A DNA stretch of 64,000 bases from Candidatus Omnitrophota bacterium (lineage in GTDB: Bacteria; Omnitrophota; Omnitrophia; Omnitrophales; Aquincolibacteriaceae). Shown here in pieces: positions 1 through 10,064 of the stretch. The stretch is from NCBI GenBank assembly GCA_016196565.1, contig JACPXK010000006.1, positions 1-64,000 of the forward strand. The letters are read 5' to 3'. Every line of letters starts with the position of its first letter. Within the stretch, counting starts at the first letter, position 1. Below the pieces are notes generated by a model that was not told where the DNA came from, ran no database searches, and saw only the letters and a list, made by a program, of their open reading frames with translations. Position numbers and translations under genes: made by a program.

Positions 1-1871
1 AATGAAATACGCGCCGGAAAATTGGCTTTGATCACACCGGTGATAACATCCACAGAGGGCCGCTGGGTAGCAAGAATCAAATGAATGCCCACCGCACGGG
101 AAAGCTGTGCCAACCTGGTAATGGCTCCTTCCACTTTGTCCTGGGCCACCATCATGAGATCCGCGAGTTCATCAATAACTAGCACAATATAAGGAAGACG
201 GGACGGCACTACATTTTCAGAAGGTGGCGCATCTTGAAGTTGGGCCGCTGCCTCTTCTGAAAGCGGCCGGGTATTGAACGCTTGAATATTACGCACTCCC
301 ACCGTAGCAAATAATTTGTACCGGTTTTCCATTTCATTGACCACCCAATTTAAAGTATGGGCTGCCTTTCTAACATCGGTCACTACAGGAGCCAGCATAT
401 GAGGAATTTTATTGTAAATCGCAAGTTCTACCATTTTAGGATCCACCATCACAAATTTTAAATCCTCCGGCGACGAATAATAAAGAAGGGCTGTGATAAT
501 GGAATTTACACAAACTGTTTTTCCGCTGCCCGTAGTCCCGGCAATCAAAATATGCGGCATGGCGGCAAGATCTGCGACGAGTGGTTTACCGCTTGTGTCT
601 TTACCAAGCGCAAGAGGTAAGGCACATTTTTTAGAACGAAAGGCTCCGGATTCAATCAATTCGCGCAGGTACACAACACTGGTGATTGAATTAGGAACTT
701 CGATTCCGATCGCTGATTTGCCGGGAATAGGAATGATAAGACGAATGCTGGTGGCTTTTAACGCAAGTGCTAAATCATCCGAAAGCGCGGCGATAGAATT
801 GACTTTGACTCCCGGCGCAGGCATTAATTCATACCGCGTAATGACAGGGCCTTGTTCCACTTCCATAACTTTGACTTCAATTCCAAAATCAGCCAAGGTT
901 TCTTCCAGGATTTTAGAATTCCCTTGAAGATTATCTGTCTTAATGGCTTCACGCTGGGACTTTCTGAGCAAATCAATGGAAGGAAATACGTAAGCACCTT
1001 CCCGCACTTTCTTGGAGGAAATGACTCCTTCGAAACGGGACTCTTCGCCGGCAGCGGCCGGAGATGTTTCGGTTTTATCAGGCCTGGGTTTGACCTCCCG
1101 CACGGGGCGTGAAACAGCTTTAGCGGCTTCTTCTTTTTTAATTTCTTCTGCCGCTTCTTCAATGTCCGGCCGGTATTGCTTTACCTTCAAAGGCATTGGT
1201 GGAAGTTGAGGCTGAGGAGCGGCCGTCACAATCTTTGTGAGTTTTGGCGTTTTTCGAATAACCTTTTCCACCTGCTCTTGAAGAACATGGGTTTGAATCG
1301 AAAAACGCTCCTGGATCTTTTCGATTGTTTCAAAAATACCGCTGAATGTTTTTTGAAATTTTGCCGCGATATTTTTGACCAAGGGATAAATCAGAAAGTC
1401 GGTTGCCAAGAGAATGGAAAGTAAAAGGCAGGAGCTTGCCAAAATAAAACTCCCCACATATCCGAAATAACGTAAAAGATGATTGCCTACAAGATACCCC
1501 ACAGCACCGGCTTTCTCGAGCCGGGTGACGGGATCAATGGAAATAGCGATTAAGGTTGAAGTTGAAAATAAGGCAATGGCCAGACCCACAAATTTAAAAA
1601 GTTTTTTTTCCGGAACTTTTTGCAGAAAAAAACATCCTGACCACAAAAGAAATATGGCGGGAATCATCAGCGAGCTGATTCCGAAAGTCGCGAGCAAGAC
1701 AAAAGCAAGATAAGCGCCGGTAACGCCCGTCACATTATGAACAGGAAGAGCGGGAAGCGAAGTAAAAAACGGGATATCTTCGGGATGAAAGAAAACCAGA
1801 CTTGTCAGACTGAAAAGTCCCAACAAGAGAAACAAAACTCCCCAGATTTCATTAATGCGTTCTTTTTTCAT
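1..1871 (-). CDS. ftsK: DNA translocase FtsK/SpoIIIE, C-terminal end cut by window edge
   Basis: Membrane-anchored, ATP-driven DNA pump that clears and orders chromosome termini at the division septum. The visible 623 residues begin MKKERINEIWG and show about four hydrophobic segments within residues 10-150, then a charged proline/lysine/glutamate-rich linker (about 200-300), then the motor domain. Walker A GTTGSGKT lies at about residues 445-452 and Walker B IVLVIDELAD at about 560-570. The last visible residues are NFPARISF, a conserved stretch in this family, so the remaining motor and the gamma domain lie outside the window. It is the last visible gene of the nusA operon, 41 bp after dut; that gap contains a perfect 19-bp palindrome. 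Identity is secure from the motor motifs; the 3' end is simply missing, not broken. Confidence 0.95.
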   Translation of the reverse strand, partial: MKKERINEIWGVLFLLLGLFSLTSLVFFHPEDIPFFTSLPALPVHNVTGVTGAYLAFVLLATFGISSLMIPAIFLLWSGCFFLQKVPEKKLFKFVGLAIALFSTSTLIAISIDPVTRLEKAGAVGYLVGNHLLRYFGYVGSFILASSCLLLSILLATDFLIYPLVKNIAAKFQKTFSGIFETIEKIQERFSIQTHVLQEQVEKVIRKTPKLTKIVTAAPQPQLPPMPLKVKQYRPDIEEAAEEIKKEEAAKAVSRPVREVKPRPDKTETSPAAAGEESRFEGVISSKKVREGAYVFPSIDLLRKSQREAIKTDNLQGNSKILEETLADFGIEVKVMEVEQGPVITRYELMPAPGVKVNSIAALSDDLALALKATSIRLIIPIPGKSAIGIEVPNSITSVVYLRELIESGAFRSKKCALPLALGKDTSGKPLVADLAAMPHILIAGTTGSGKTVCVNSIITALLYYSSPEDLKFVMVDPKMVELAIYNKIPHMLAPVVTDVRKAAHTLNWVVNEMENRYKLFATVGVRNIQAFNTRPLSEEAAAQLQDAPPSENVVPSRLPYIVLVIDELADLMMVAQDKVEGAITRLAQLSRAVGIHLILATQRPSVDVITGVIKANFPARIS

Positions 1872-1888
1872 CGGATTTTATGGGTTCA

Positions 1889-1907
1889 AAAGGGGCCGGG
1901 CCCCTTT
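1889..1907. repeat. 19-bp palindrome (9-1-9), dut-ftsK gap
   Basis: AAAGGGGCC-G-GGCCCCTTT, a perfect inverted repeat filling half of the 41-bp gap. The heptamer TGGGTTC directly precedes it (1881-1887) and directly follows it (1907-1913), sharing the last T. In the transcript it would form a strong hairpin followed by only a short U run, so it could act as a weak terminator or as an RNA-stability element. Similar 9-1-9 palindromes occur at 11357, 31455 and 43673. Confidence 0.8.
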
Positions 1908-1912
1908 GGGTT

Positions 1913-2362
1913 CTAGTAACCTGTATGACCAAATCCCCCGCTTCCGCGGTGGGTAGCATCCAGATTATCGGCCACGAGGAGGGTAGCCTTTACGACTTCC
2001 GCAATGACCATTTGGGCAATTCTCATGCCGCGCGTGATGGTGAAATTTTCTTTTCCAAGATTAATCATAATCACTTGAATTTCACCCCGGTAATCCGAAT
2101 CAATGGTCCCGGGAGTATTGAGGAGAGTAATGCCATGCTTGTGGGCAAGCCCGCTTCGGGGACGGATTTGGGCTTCTGTGCCGTGCGGAAGTTCAACAAT
2201 AATACCGGTAGGAACAAGGTTTCGTTCAAGAGGAGCCAGAATGATTTCTTTGGGAATGGCGGCGAGAAGATCAAATCCGCTTGCCCCATGACTCATGTAA
2301 CGGGGAAGATCGAGCCCTTCAAAATGGGGCAGGCATTTGACTTTTATTTCGAGCTCTTTCAC
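1913..2362 (-). CDS. dut: dUTP diphosphatase (dUTPase)
   Basis: Homotrimeric enzyme that hydrolyses dUTP to dUMP and pyrophosphate, keeping uracil out of DNA and supplying dUMP for thymidylate synthesis (thyA is also in this window). The 149 residues carry all five trimeric-dUTPase motifs: SGFDLLAA (28-35), RPRSGLA (67-73), [14 protein letters not shown] (82-95, with the catalytic Asp at 88), RIAQMV (114-119) and the C-terminal glycine-rich lid [10 protein letters not shown] (139-148). Length is normal for the family. The start codon is GTG, overlapping the pnp stop by four bases (GTGA), so translation is probably coupled to pnp. Nothing is missing or unusual. Confidence 0.97.
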   Translation of the reverse strand: MKELEIKVKCLPHFEGLDLPRYMSHGASGFDLLAAIPKEIILAPLERNLVPTGIIVELPHGTEAQIRPRSGLAHKHGITLLNTPGTIDSDYRGEIQVIMINLGKENFTITRGMRIAQMVIAEVVKATLLVADNLDATHRGSGGFGHTGY

Positions 2363-4545
2363 CGGCGGGATCGGGAACGGGATCTATCGCCACGGTCACG
2401 GCCGCCGCCCCGAGGTTCTGAAATCACATCGCGCTCAACGTCCGGAGGAAGCGGAGAAAGGCCTCCTTCTTTGGCTTGCTTGATGCTCAAGCTTATTTTC
2501 CCTTGGGGATCCACAGCCGTCACTTTCACGGGCACAATGTCACCCACACGAAGGTATTCGGTCACATCTTTGACAAAACCGTCCGCGATTTCAGAAACAT
2601 GACAAAGTCCGTCGGTTCCGGGAAGAATTTCACAAAAGGCCCCAAAATTCATGAGCTTCTGTACTTTTCCCTGATAAATTCTTCCGATTTCCGGATCTTC
2701 GGCAACGGCCTTAACACGCCGCACAGCCTCATCGCTGGCTTCGGCATCGGTGGAGGCAATAAAAACACGGCCGTCGTCTTCGATATCAATTTTGACGCCT
2801 GTATCTTCCACGATTTTTTTGATGTTCTTGCCGCCGGGACCGATAAGCTCACCAATTTTGGCAGGATTAATTTTGATGGTGATAATACGTGGGGCATAGG
2901 CTGAAAGCGTTTCGCGCGGAGCCGGAATCGCGGCTTCAATTTTCTCCAGAATTTTGAAACGTGCCTCCTTGGCATGCTCAATGCATTCTTTTAAAATATC
3001 TTCCGTAACACCGTCGATTTTCAAATCCATTTGAAGGGCCGTCAGTCCTTTTGAAGTTCCCGCGGCTTTAAAATCCATATCCCCCAAATGGTCTTCAATG
3101 CCGGCAATATCCGTCAGCACTTTCCATTTGCTTCCCTCGCTCACAAGCCCGATCGCAATACCCGCCACAGGCGCCTTTAAAGGAACGCCGGCATCCATAA
3201 GAGCAAGCGTACCGCCGCAAACCGTGGCCATCGAACTGGATCCATTCGATTCTAAAATTTCAGAAACAAGACGGACGACATAAGGAAATTCTTCCTCACT
3301 CGGCAGGACTTCTTTTAACGCCCGTTCCGCCAAAGCGCCGTGACCGATTTCACGCCGGCCGGGGCCGCGATTAGGTTTGCATTCCCCCACGCTAAAAGGA
3401 GGAAAGTTGTAATGAAGCATGAATCGTTTATTCACTTCACCTTCCAGGGTTTCGATGGATTGTTCATCATCCCCGGTACCGAGCGTGATCACGCAAAGGC
3501 TCTGGGTTTGGCCGCGGGTAAAAAGCGCTGACCCATGCGTGCGGGGAAGAACGCCCACCTCGCAAGTAATTTGCCGAATGTCTTTAAAACCGCGTCCGTC
3601 GGGTCTCTTGCCTTGTTTCAAAATAATGCTGCGAATTTTTTCATGCTCGAGTTTGGCAAAAACCATTTTGACGAGACTTTCTTTAAAATCAGGCGCCGTG
3701 GCATCGAAACAAGCGAGCGCTTTTTCATAAAGTTTTTTCAAACCTTCTTCACGCGCTTCTTTGGAATCCAGATCAAAAATAGCTTCGAAGCCGCCTTCGA
3801 TTGCCTGACGAATTTTTTTATCCATATCCGCGGGAACTTCGATTTTGGCGGGTTTAAACTTAGGTTTTGAGGATTTTTTCGCCAGGTCTTTTTCCAACTC
3901 CACCGTTTCGCGAATGACTCCGTGCCCAAACTTAATGGCTTCGAGCATTTTTTCCTCGCTGATTTCCTTGGCTCCGGCTTCGATCATAATGATTTTTTCC
4001 ACCGTGCCTGCAAGCACAAGATCAAGCTCGCTTTTTTCCATCTCGGCAAGCGTTGGATTGGAAATAAACTTTCCGTCAATAAGTCCCACGCGGACGGCTC
4101 CCAAAGGCCTTTCAAAAGGAATGTCCGAAATCAAAAGAGCGGCAGAGGCTCCAATCATGGCAAGAATGTCGGTAGGATTTTCTCCGTCGGAAGAAATTGC
4201 AGTTACGGTGATTTGAACTTCATTAAAAAAATCTTCGGCAAAAAGAGGCCGGATGGGCCGGTCAATCAAACGGGAAACAAGAATTTCTTTTTCCGTCGGC
4301 CGACCTTCACGTTTGAAATAGCCGCCCGGAATTCTTCCGGCAGCATAAGTTCTTTCTCGATAATCCACTGTTAATGGAAAAAAATCCTGGTCTTTCTTTA
4401 TTTCGTGCGCACCCACAACGGCCGCCAAAATAATCGTGCCGCCGCATTGGACGGTGACAGCCCCATGGGCTTGTTTGGCCATACGGCCGGTTTCAATAAT
4501 AATTTCGCGATCGCCGATTTGGCGTGATATTTTCTGAACAGTCAT
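2359..4545 (-). CDS. pnp: Polynucleotide phosphorylase
   Basis: 3'-to-5' phosphorolytic exoribonuclease, a trimer that degrades mRNA to nucleoside diphosphates and is a core part of RNA decay. The 728 residues contain two RNase PH domains separated by the alpha-helical domain, then a KH domain whose loop GPGG is near residue 570, an S1 domain from about residue 620 to 692, and an arginine/serine/glycine tail ending RSRSRSRR that resembles an RNA-binding extension. The start is supported by an AAAGGA ribosome-binding site about seven bases upstream of ATG. It follows rpsO by 43 bp, the same order as in most bacteria, and overlaps dut. No terminator is visible between rpsO and pnp. Confidence 0.98.
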   Translation of the reverse strand: MTVQKISRQIGDREIIIETGRMAKQAHGAVTVQCGGTIILAAVVGAHEIKKDQDFFPLTVDYRERTYAAGRIPGGYFKREGRPTEKEILVSRLIDRPIRPLFAEDFFNEVQITVTAISSDGENPTDILAMIGASAALLISDIPFERPLGAVRVGLIDGKFISNPTLAEMEKSELDLVLAGTVEKIIMIEAGAKEISEEKMLEAIKFGHGVIRETVELEKDLAKKSSKPKFKPAKIEVPADMDKKIRQAIEGGFEAIFDLDSKEAREEGLKKLYEKALACFDATAPDFKESLVKMVFAKLEHEKIRSIILKQGKRPDGRGFKDIRQITCEVGVLPRTHGSALFTRGQTQSLCVITLGTGDDEQSIETLEGEVNKRFMLHYNFPPFSVGECKPNRGPGRREIGHGALAERALKEVLPSEEEFPYVVRLVSEILESNGSSSMATVCGGTLALMDAGVPLKAPVAGIAIGLVSEGSKWKVLTDIAGIEDHLGDMDFKAAGTSKGLTALQMDLKIDGVTEDILKECIEHAKEARFKILEKIEAAIPAPRETLSAYAPRIITIKINPAKIGELIGPGGKNIKKIVEDTGVKIDIEDDGRVFIASTDAEASDEAVRRVKAVAEDPEIGRIYQGKVQKLMNFGAFCEILPGTDGLCHVSEIADGFVKDVTEYLRVGDIVPVKVTAVDPQGKISLSIKQAKEGGLSPLPPDVERDVISEPRGGGRDRGDRSRSRSRR

Positions 4546-4588
4546 GATTTATCCTTTTGTAGATCCGAAAAAACCGAAAAGGGAGGGA

Positions 4589-4858
4589 TTATTTCCTTAA
4601 CTCAAGGCGAGCAATGATTGCCTGATAACGCTCAGGATCCATCCGACGCAGATAATTAAGAAGTCTTTTCCGCTGTCCGACCATCTTGATCAACCCATAG
4701 CGGGAATGATGGTCTTTAACATTGGCTTTAAAATGCCCGTCCAGACTGTTGATACGCTCAGTCAATAGGGCAATTTGGACTTCAGCCGAACCAGTATCGT
4801 GTTTGGTGCGTTTGAAATCCTGAACAATTTTCTTCTTTTTCTCTGTAACCAGCGGCAT
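4589..4858 (-). CDS. rpsO: 30S ribosomal protein S15
   Basis: Primary 16S rRNA-binding protein of the small-subunit central domain. At 89 residues it has the normal length, and it shows the family signature around residues 20-60 ([14 protein letters not shown], then [15 protein letters not shown], then the [10 protein letters not shown] helix). It sits 32 bp after ribF and 43 bp before pnp. An AAGGAG sequence lies about 12 bases before the ATG, a slightly long spacing. In other bacteria S15 represses its own mRNA through the leader; the short gap here leaves little room for a complex leader structure and I see none. Confidence 0.97.
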   Translation of the reverse strand: MPLVTEKKKKIVQDFKRTKHDTGSAEVQIALLTERINSLDGHFKANVKDHHSRYGLIKMVGQRKRLLNYLRRMDPERYQAIIARLELRK

Positions 4859-4890
4859 TTTCTTGATCTAACTCCTTGTCTTTTCTATAT

Positions 4891-5880
4891 TTACGTTGTT
4901 TTTAGTTGGTTAAGTATACTCAACTTGCCTTTTTTTGTAAAGAATTTCTTTGCCTGCGCAATATCCCGGCCAATTTGATGTTTTAAAACTTGAGGGCCGG
5001 CAAATCTCTTTTCGTCCCTTAATTTAGGATAAAACACCACCTCGAGCGTTTTGCCATAAAGATTTCCTTTAAAATCCAAAACAAATATTTCCGCAACTCG
5101 TTTGAAGCCATCTTTCTTAAAGGTGGGCCTGATGCCGTAATTTAAAACTCCGGACAACCATTTGCCAGGTTTTTGATTCCTTTGGATAAGGCGAAGCTTC
5201 ACAGGATAAACCCCGCCCGGAGGCAGAACGCTGTTTCGCGTTTCAAGATTTGCGGTAGGAAATCCCAGTTTTTTTCCTCTCCCCTTTCCCCGTATCACTT
5301 TTGCGAAAATACTAAAAGGCCGGCCCAAACAATCCTTCGCTTCTTCAAGATGGCCGGACTTAACCAATCTCCGGATTCGAGAGCTGGAAACAATATCCCC
5401 GCCCTTTTGAATCGGAGGGATTTCTTCAAATTTGAATCCTAAGCGATGGGAAAGGAGACGCATGAAGGCAGCGTTTCCTTTCCGGTTATGGCCGAAATGA
5501 GCGCTCGAACCCAAACAAATTTCGCTAACTTTTAATTTTTGAAAAAGGATTTTTTTGACAAAGTCTTCAGCTTCGATTTTTGAAAACCGGCGGTTAAAAG
5601 TTTGCCAAAAGCAAAGAGGAGCACCGTAATGTTTAAAAAGAAATAATTTGTGTTCGGCCGTCGTCAGAAGCTCCAAAGGCTTTTGGGGATGAAGGACGCT
5701 TTGGGGGTGATTGCGAAAAGTAAAAAGGGCGGCTTGGCCGTGAATTTTCTTCGCCTTTTGAATCACGCGTTGGATAAGCGCCTGATGCCCGAGATGAACG
5801 CCGTCGAAATTTCCGAGACCGAGGACAAGGGGTTTTCTGGGATTGGGAATAAAATCCTGAAAATCGGTAATCAGAAGCAT
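4891..5880 (-). CDS. ribF: Bifunctional riboflavin kinase / FAD synthetase
   Basis: Converts riboflavin to FMN and then to FAD; the flavins would feed the NADH dehydrogenase encoded further right. The 329 residues carry the N-terminal nucleotidyltransferase domain with the GNFDGVHLGH motif at residues 23-32 and, later, SSSRIR. The C-terminal kinase domain carries GKGRGKKLGFPTANL at about residues 198-212. Length is normal. The ATG lies six bases after the truB stop with no clear Shine-Dalgarno sequence, so translation probably depends on coupling. I see no FMN riboswitch ahead of it; the gene is embedded in the nusA operon. Confidence 0.96.
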   Translation of the reverse strand: MLLITDFQDFIPNPRKPLVLGLGNFDGVHLGHQALIQRVIQKAKKIHGQAALFTFRNHPQSVLHPQKPLELLTTAEHKLFLFKHYGAPLCFWQTFNRRFSKIEAEDFVKKILFQKLKVSEICLGSSAHFGHNRKGNAAFMRLLSHRLGFKFEEIPPIQKGGDIVSSSRIRRLVKSGHLEEAKDCLGRPFSIFAKVIRGKGRGKKLGFPTANLETRNSVLPPGGVYPVKLRLIQRNQKPGKWLSGVLNYGIRPTFKKDGFKRVAEIFVLDFKGNLYGKTLEVVFYPKLRDEKRFAGPQVLKHQIGRDIAQAKKFFTKKGKLSILNQLKTT

Positions 5881-5886
5881 AGAAAA

Positions 5887-6618
5887 TTAGCGGGACTTTG
5901 AAAGGGCGCTCAATCCAAATACATGCGGCGCAAGATCCTGCAGGCTAAAAGATTTCAACTGATTAATGGTCACACTGTCTTTTAAACTAAATTCGCCGCT
6001 GCGTGTGCGGCGAAGCTCGGCCAAAGCTGCCAAGCAGCCGAGCGATTTTCCCAAATCATTGACCAAGGTACGAAGATAAGTGCCTTTTGAAACGCGCGCG
6101 AAAAAATGAACAAATGGCCCTTCTTTTTTTTCGATTCTGAATTCATGAACCGTCACTTTACGTCCTTCCCGTGGCACAACCTGACCTTTGCGGGCAAGTT
6201 TATAGAGACGTACGCCCTGATATTTAAGTGCGGAAACCATCGGCGGCACTTGAAGAATTTCCCCGGTAAATTCGCGCGCTTTCTCGCGAATTCCTTCTAA
6301 AGTCATTGACTCCCACGGAGCTTCTCCCGTAACTTTTCCTCTCCGGTCATGCGTGTCGGTTTCAATGCCGAGCTCCATGACGCCAAAATATTCTTTGTCG
6401 CAGGAACTCAAGGGAATGGAATGTTTGGTGGCTTTGCCCAATAGAAGAATTAAAAGCCCAGTTGCCAGCGGATCCAGGGTTCCCGCATGGCCTACTTTTT
6501 TTATACGAAAACGTTTGCGAACAAAGGCGCAGACATCATGGGATGTCCAATCTTGGGGCTTATCGACAATCAAAACCCCTTCGGTCATAAGGTTTTTTTC
6601 GGGCTGAATCATGTTCAT
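5887..6618 (-). CDS. truB: tRNA pseudouridine-55 synthase
   Basis: Isomerises U55 in the T-loop of tRNAs to pseudouridine. The 243 residues show the TruB core: VDKPQDWTSHDV at about 18-30 and the catalytic loop GHAGTLDPLATG with the catalytic Asp at residue 49. At 243 residues it is shorter than the E. coli enzyme because the C-terminal PUA domain appears absent or much reduced, which is common in bacterial TruB. The ATG at 6618 overlaps the nrnA stop (ATGA). It is in the usual rbfA-truB-ribF neighbourhood. Confidence 0.96.
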   Translation of the reverse strand: MNMIQPEKNLMTEGVLIVDKPQDWTSHDVCAFVRKRFRIKKVGHAGTLDPLATGLLILLLGKATKHSIPLSSCDKEYFGVMELGIETDTHDRRGKVTGEAPWESMTLEGIREKAREFTGEILQVPPMVSALKYQGVRLYKLARKGQVVPREGRKVTVHEFRIEKKEGPFVHFFARVSKGTYLRTLVNDLGKSLGCLAALAELRRTRSGEFSLKDSVTINQLKSFSLQDLAPHVFGLSALSKSR

Positions 6619-7625
6619 GAGAAATCACATTCCTTTTCAAGCCGTTCTAAAATCATGGCTTCGGCTTTTTCTAAAGTCCCTGGGATGGTACAGCCGGAGG
6701 CCTTGCGATGCCCTCCCCCTTTAAAGTAGGTTGCGATTTTATTCACATCGTAATTGGCCTTGGAACGGAATGAAACCTTGATCGAATGGCCATTCTCAAG
6801 CTCGCTCATAAAAAAAGCGATTTTGACCTCTTTGATGTATCTTAAAAAATCAATAAATCCTTCGGTGTCTTCATACGTCGCCCCGGAATTTTTCAAATCC
6901 TCACGACGCAGCGCCGCCCAGGCGACTTGGCCGCCCGCTGTCGTTTTTACACGCGACAGAAGGCGGCTGTAAAGATTGATTTTGTTCAGCGAATAAGTAG
7001 CATAAAGTTTTTCGTTGATTTTTTCGACGTCAATGCCGGTAGCGATTAATTCCGCAGCCATACGGTGAGAGTGAACCGTGGTGTTGCTGTATTTAAAAGA
7101 TCCCGTATCCGTGGAAAGGGCCACGTAAAGATTCGTGGCTTCTTCTTTCGTGAGCGGCATTTTGAAATATTTGAAAATATCCATCACGACTTCCCCGCTT
7201 GCAGCCGCTTCCGGGCGAATATAATTGTGATGGCCAAAACGATTGTTGCTGATGTGATGATCGACATTAAAAATAACGGTTTGGGGACCCAGCAATTCCT
7301 TCGTCGCCCCAATGCGTTCAAGCGTCGGGCAATCGGCAATGACCATCGCTTCAAATTGGGGATAGGGTCTTTTTAGTTCCTTCATCGAATGCCAATCTTT
7401 GTCCGAAAGGCAGTGAAGTCTTTCCGGAAAAGCATCATCACAGACCACGAAGGTTTTCTTCCCAAGGCGTTTTAAGAGAGACTGCATGGCGAGGATACTT
7501 CCGATTGCATCGCCTTCGGGAGTGACATGGCAGGAAAGAAAAAAACTTTTATGCTTTTTCAGGGCGGAGCAAAAATCTTTTAAGGCGGCGTTGGTTTTGG
7601 AAACAGCCGTTTTTCTTGCCTTCAT
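6615..7625 (-). CDS. nrnA: DHH-family phosphoesterase, NrnA-like oligoribonuclease/pAp phosphatase
   Basis: Member of the DHH-DHHA1 family that degrades 2-5-mer RNAs and dephosphorylates 3'-phosphoadenosine 5'-phosphate; it stands in for Orn in many bacteria. Visible motifs are the early CHVTPEGDAIGS (metal site), ADCPT near residue 96, VDHH at about 122-125, STDTGSF further on, and the DHHA1 loop GGGHRKASGC near residue 304. The 336 residues fit the family. It overlaps both neighbours by four bases and takes its classic place between rbfA and truB. Substrate is inferred from family and context; the DHH fold itself is certain. Confidence 0.92.
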   Translation of the reverse strand: MKARKTAVSKTNAALKDFCSALKKHKSFFLSCHVTPEGDAIGSILAMQSLLKRLGKKTFVVCDDAFPERLHCLSDKDWHSMKELKRPYPQFEAMVIADCPTLERIGATKELLGPQTVIFNVDHHISNNRFGHHNYIRPEAAASGEVVMDIFKYFKMPLTKEEATNLYVALSTDTGSFKYSNTTVHSHRMAAELIATGIDVEKINEKLYATYSLNKINLYSRLLSRVKTTAGGQVAWAALRREDLKNSGATYEDTEGFIDFLRYIKEVKIAFFMSELENGHSIKVSFRSKANYDVNKIATYFKGGGHRKASGCTIPGTLEKAEAMILERLEKECDFS

Positions 7626-7972
7626 TTCTCGTCCTTTTGAATGCGGTAAATCATGCGGTCAATTTCCATCCCTTGATCGAAAGAGTCATCATAACGAAAG
7701 ATTAATCTGGGAGTATAACGGAGTTTGATGGTTTCGGAAATTCTTGCCTGTAAAAACCCGGTGGCTTTTTCCAGCGCGATTTTGGTTTCTTTTTTCTTTT
7801 TTTCGTCTCCGATCACGCTGTAATACACGCAAGCGGATTTAAGGTCAGCGCTCACATCCACGTGCGTGACGGTGACAAAACCCAAGCGGGGATCTTTAAG
7901 ACGTGTGAGGATCAAACTGCCAAGTTCCATTTGAAGCAAATGGCCGACACGATCCTTGCGACTTCCTTGCAT
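7622..7972 (-). CDS. rbfA: Ribosome-binding factor A
   Basis: Small KH-fold protein that binds immature 30S subunits and helps mature the 5' end of 16S rRNA. The 116 residues have the usual beginning with the DRVGHLLQMEL helix and the TRLKDPRLGFVTVTHVDVS strand-turn-strand. It lies 25 bp after infB and overlaps nrnA by four bases. Length, order and sequence are all typical. Confidence 0.95.
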   Translation of the reverse strand: MQGSRKDRVGHLLQMELGSLILTRLKDPRLGFVTVTHVDVSADLKSACVYYSVIGDEKKKKETKIALEKATGFLQARISETIKLRYTPRLIFRYDDSFDQGMEIDRMIYRIQKDEK

Positions 7973-7997
7973 AAAAATTGTGAGACCTTTTCAAGAT

Positions 7998-10061
7998 TTA
8001 AAGTTTGGTCGCGATTTTATCCAGGCGGAAGGATTCGATAATATCGCCCTCATGCAAATCCTCGAACCCCGATAAAGCGGCGCCGCATTCATAACCTTCG
8101 GCAACTTCGCGCACATCGTCTTTAAAACGCCGTAACGATGCGAGTTTCCCTTCGAATATCACAACATGATTGCGTATCAGGCGCACCTGATTTTGGCGTG
8201 TCACCTTACCCTTAATCACCATACCACCCGCAATGGTCCCCACTTTGGAGGATTTGAAAACTTTCCGAATTTCGATCTTTCCTTCCACAACCTCTTTATA
8301 AGTAGGTTCCAGCAAACCTTCCATGGCCTTGCGCACATCTTCCAGCGCTTCATAAATGATGTGATAAAAACGGATGTCCACGCCTTCTTTTTCGGCAATG
8401 GTTTCGGCTTTGGGGTCGGCCTTCACATGAAACCCGATGATCACCGCGTCGGAGGCGGCAGCAAGCATCACATCGGATTCATTGACCCCTCCCATCCCCG
8501 CATGAATGACATGCAAATTACATTTGTCATTGCTCAATTTTTCAAGCGATTGGCTTAAAGCTTCCATTGATCCTTGAACATCGGCTTTGATAATCAATTT
8601 GAGTTCTTTGAAATTCCCTTCGGAAATGCGGTGATAAAGATCTTCCAGCGACATATGTTTTTGTCCGCCGTTGACATCTCTTTCGCGTTTTTCGAGGATG
8701 CGCTTTTCGGTAATTTCCCGCGCTGTCTTTTCGTCCGCGACGACAAAGAAAGATTCTCCCGCCTCGGGAACACCGTCCAAGCCGCTCACTTCGGCGGCAT
8801 AAGAAGGCCCGGCTTCTTTAATATTTTTTCCGAGATCATTGCGCAGCGAACGCACACGGCCGCGATGAAGCCCGGACACCACCAAGTCTCCGGGCCTTAA
8901 TGTTCCTTGTTGAACGATAATCGTAGCGACCGGTCCGCTTCCTTTTGACAAATGACTTTCGATAACCGCTCCGGTCGCGAGCCGATCCGGATTGGCCTTG
9001 AGCTCCAAAACTTCGGCTTCCAAAAGAAGCATTTCGAGAAGCTGATCAATGCCTTGTCCTGTTTTGGCCGAGATTTTAACGCAAATTGTTTTGCCGCCCC
9101 ATTCTTCCGGCATAAGATCCAATTTTTGAAGCCCCGTCATGACCTTTTGCGGATTGGCCTGCGGAAGGTCGGATTTATTGATGGCCACCACAATCGGGCA
9201 GCCGGCTTCGCGCGCATGATTGATGGCCTCTACTGTTTGCGGCATCACACCGTCATCGGCCGCCACCACCAGCACGACCACGTCCGTCACATTGGCCCCT
9301 CGGGCACGCATGGCCGTAAAGGCTTCATGGCCAGGTGTATCAAGAAAAGTCACATGACCTTTCCCGGGGATGTCCACCCCGTAGGCCCCGATATGCTGGG
9401 TGATAAAACCCTTTTCTTTGGCCGCCACATTGGTTTTTCGAATGGCATCGAGAAGCGAGGTTTTCCCATGATCGACATGTCCCATTAATGTCACCACCGG
9501 CGGACGAGGCTTTAATTTTTTGGGGTCTTCGGCTTCTTGAACCAAAACCGCCTTTTCCAGTTCATCTTCCATTTTTTCCACGGGAATGCCCAAAACTTTG
9601 GCGACTTTAAAAACAATCTCTTCGTTAAGGAGTTGATTCACATTGGCAAAAATACCAATCGTCATCAGGGCTTTAATCAAATCGGGAATTCGTGTATTAA
9701 ATTCCGTGGCCAAATGCCCTACGGTTACCGGAAATCGAATACGGATGGCTTCTACCGTATGAGTTTGAGCGGTTGAAGCGGGCTCGACGGATTGAATGGG
9801 TTGAGCAGCTTCTGTTTTTTTGATTTCTTCTTTTGCTTTTTTTGCAGGAGGCGGCTGAACCATGGTTGAAGTATCTGAGGCATCTGATTTCGCCGCGGAT
9901 TTCTGAGATGAAGGAGCCGTCAAACGTCCCTGAAGGAATTTAAGGGTTTCTTCGTCCACGACCGACATGTGGGTTTTGGCATCGCCGCCGAGACTCCGGA
10001 TTCTTTCGATCAAATCCTTACTCGACATCCCCAGTGATTTTGCAAGTTCATGAATGCGCAT
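7998..10061 (-). CDS. infB: Translation initiation factor IF-2
   Basis: GTPase that delivers fMet-tRNA to the 30S subunit and promotes subunit joining. The 687 residues hold a short N-terminal IF2_N helix domain ([17 protein letters not shown]), a lysine/alanine/proline linker (about 50-100), a second IF2_N region (about 105-165) and the G domain with G1 GHVDHGKT (194-201), G3 DTPGHEAF and G4 NKSD. Domains II-IV follow, ending [13 protein letters not shown]. The linker is much shorter than in enterobacteria, which accounts for the smaller total size. It lies three bases after nusA, so it is almost certainly co-transcribed and possibly translated from re-initiating ribosomes. Confidence 0.98.
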   Translation of the reverse strand: MRIHELAKSLGMSSKDLIERIRSLGGDAKTHMSVVDEETLKFLQGRLTAPSSQKSAAKSDASDTSTMVQPPPAKKAKEEIKKTEAAQPIQSVEPASTAQTHTVEAIRIRFPVTVGHLATEFNTRIPDLIKALMTIGIFANVNQLLNEEIVFKVAKVLGIPVEKMEDELEKAVLVQEAEDPKKLKPRPPVVTLMGHVDHGKTSLLDAIRKTNVAAKEKGFITQHIGAYGVDIPGKGHVTFLDTPGHEAFTAMRARGANVTDVVVLVVAADDGVMPQTVEAINHAREAGCPIVVAINKSDLPQANPQKVMTGLQKLDLMPEEWGGKTICVKISAKTGQGIDQLLEMLLLEAEVLELKANPDRLATGAVIESHLSKGSGPVATIIVQQGTLRPGDLVVSGLHRGRVRSLRNDLGKNIKEAGPSYAAEVSGLDGVPEAGESFFVVADEKTAREITEKRILEKRERDVNGGQKHMSLEDLYHRISEGNFKELKLIIKADVQGSMEALSQSLEKLSNDKCNLHVIHAGMGGVNESDVMLAAASDAVIIGFHVKADPKAETIAEKEGVDIRFYHIIYEALEDVRKAMEGLLEPTYKEVVEGKIEIRKVFKSSKVGTIAGGMVIKGKVTRQNQVRLIRNHVVIFEGKLASLRRFKDDVREVAEGYECGAALSGFEDLHEGDIIESFRLDKIATKL

Positions 10062-10064
10062 GAA

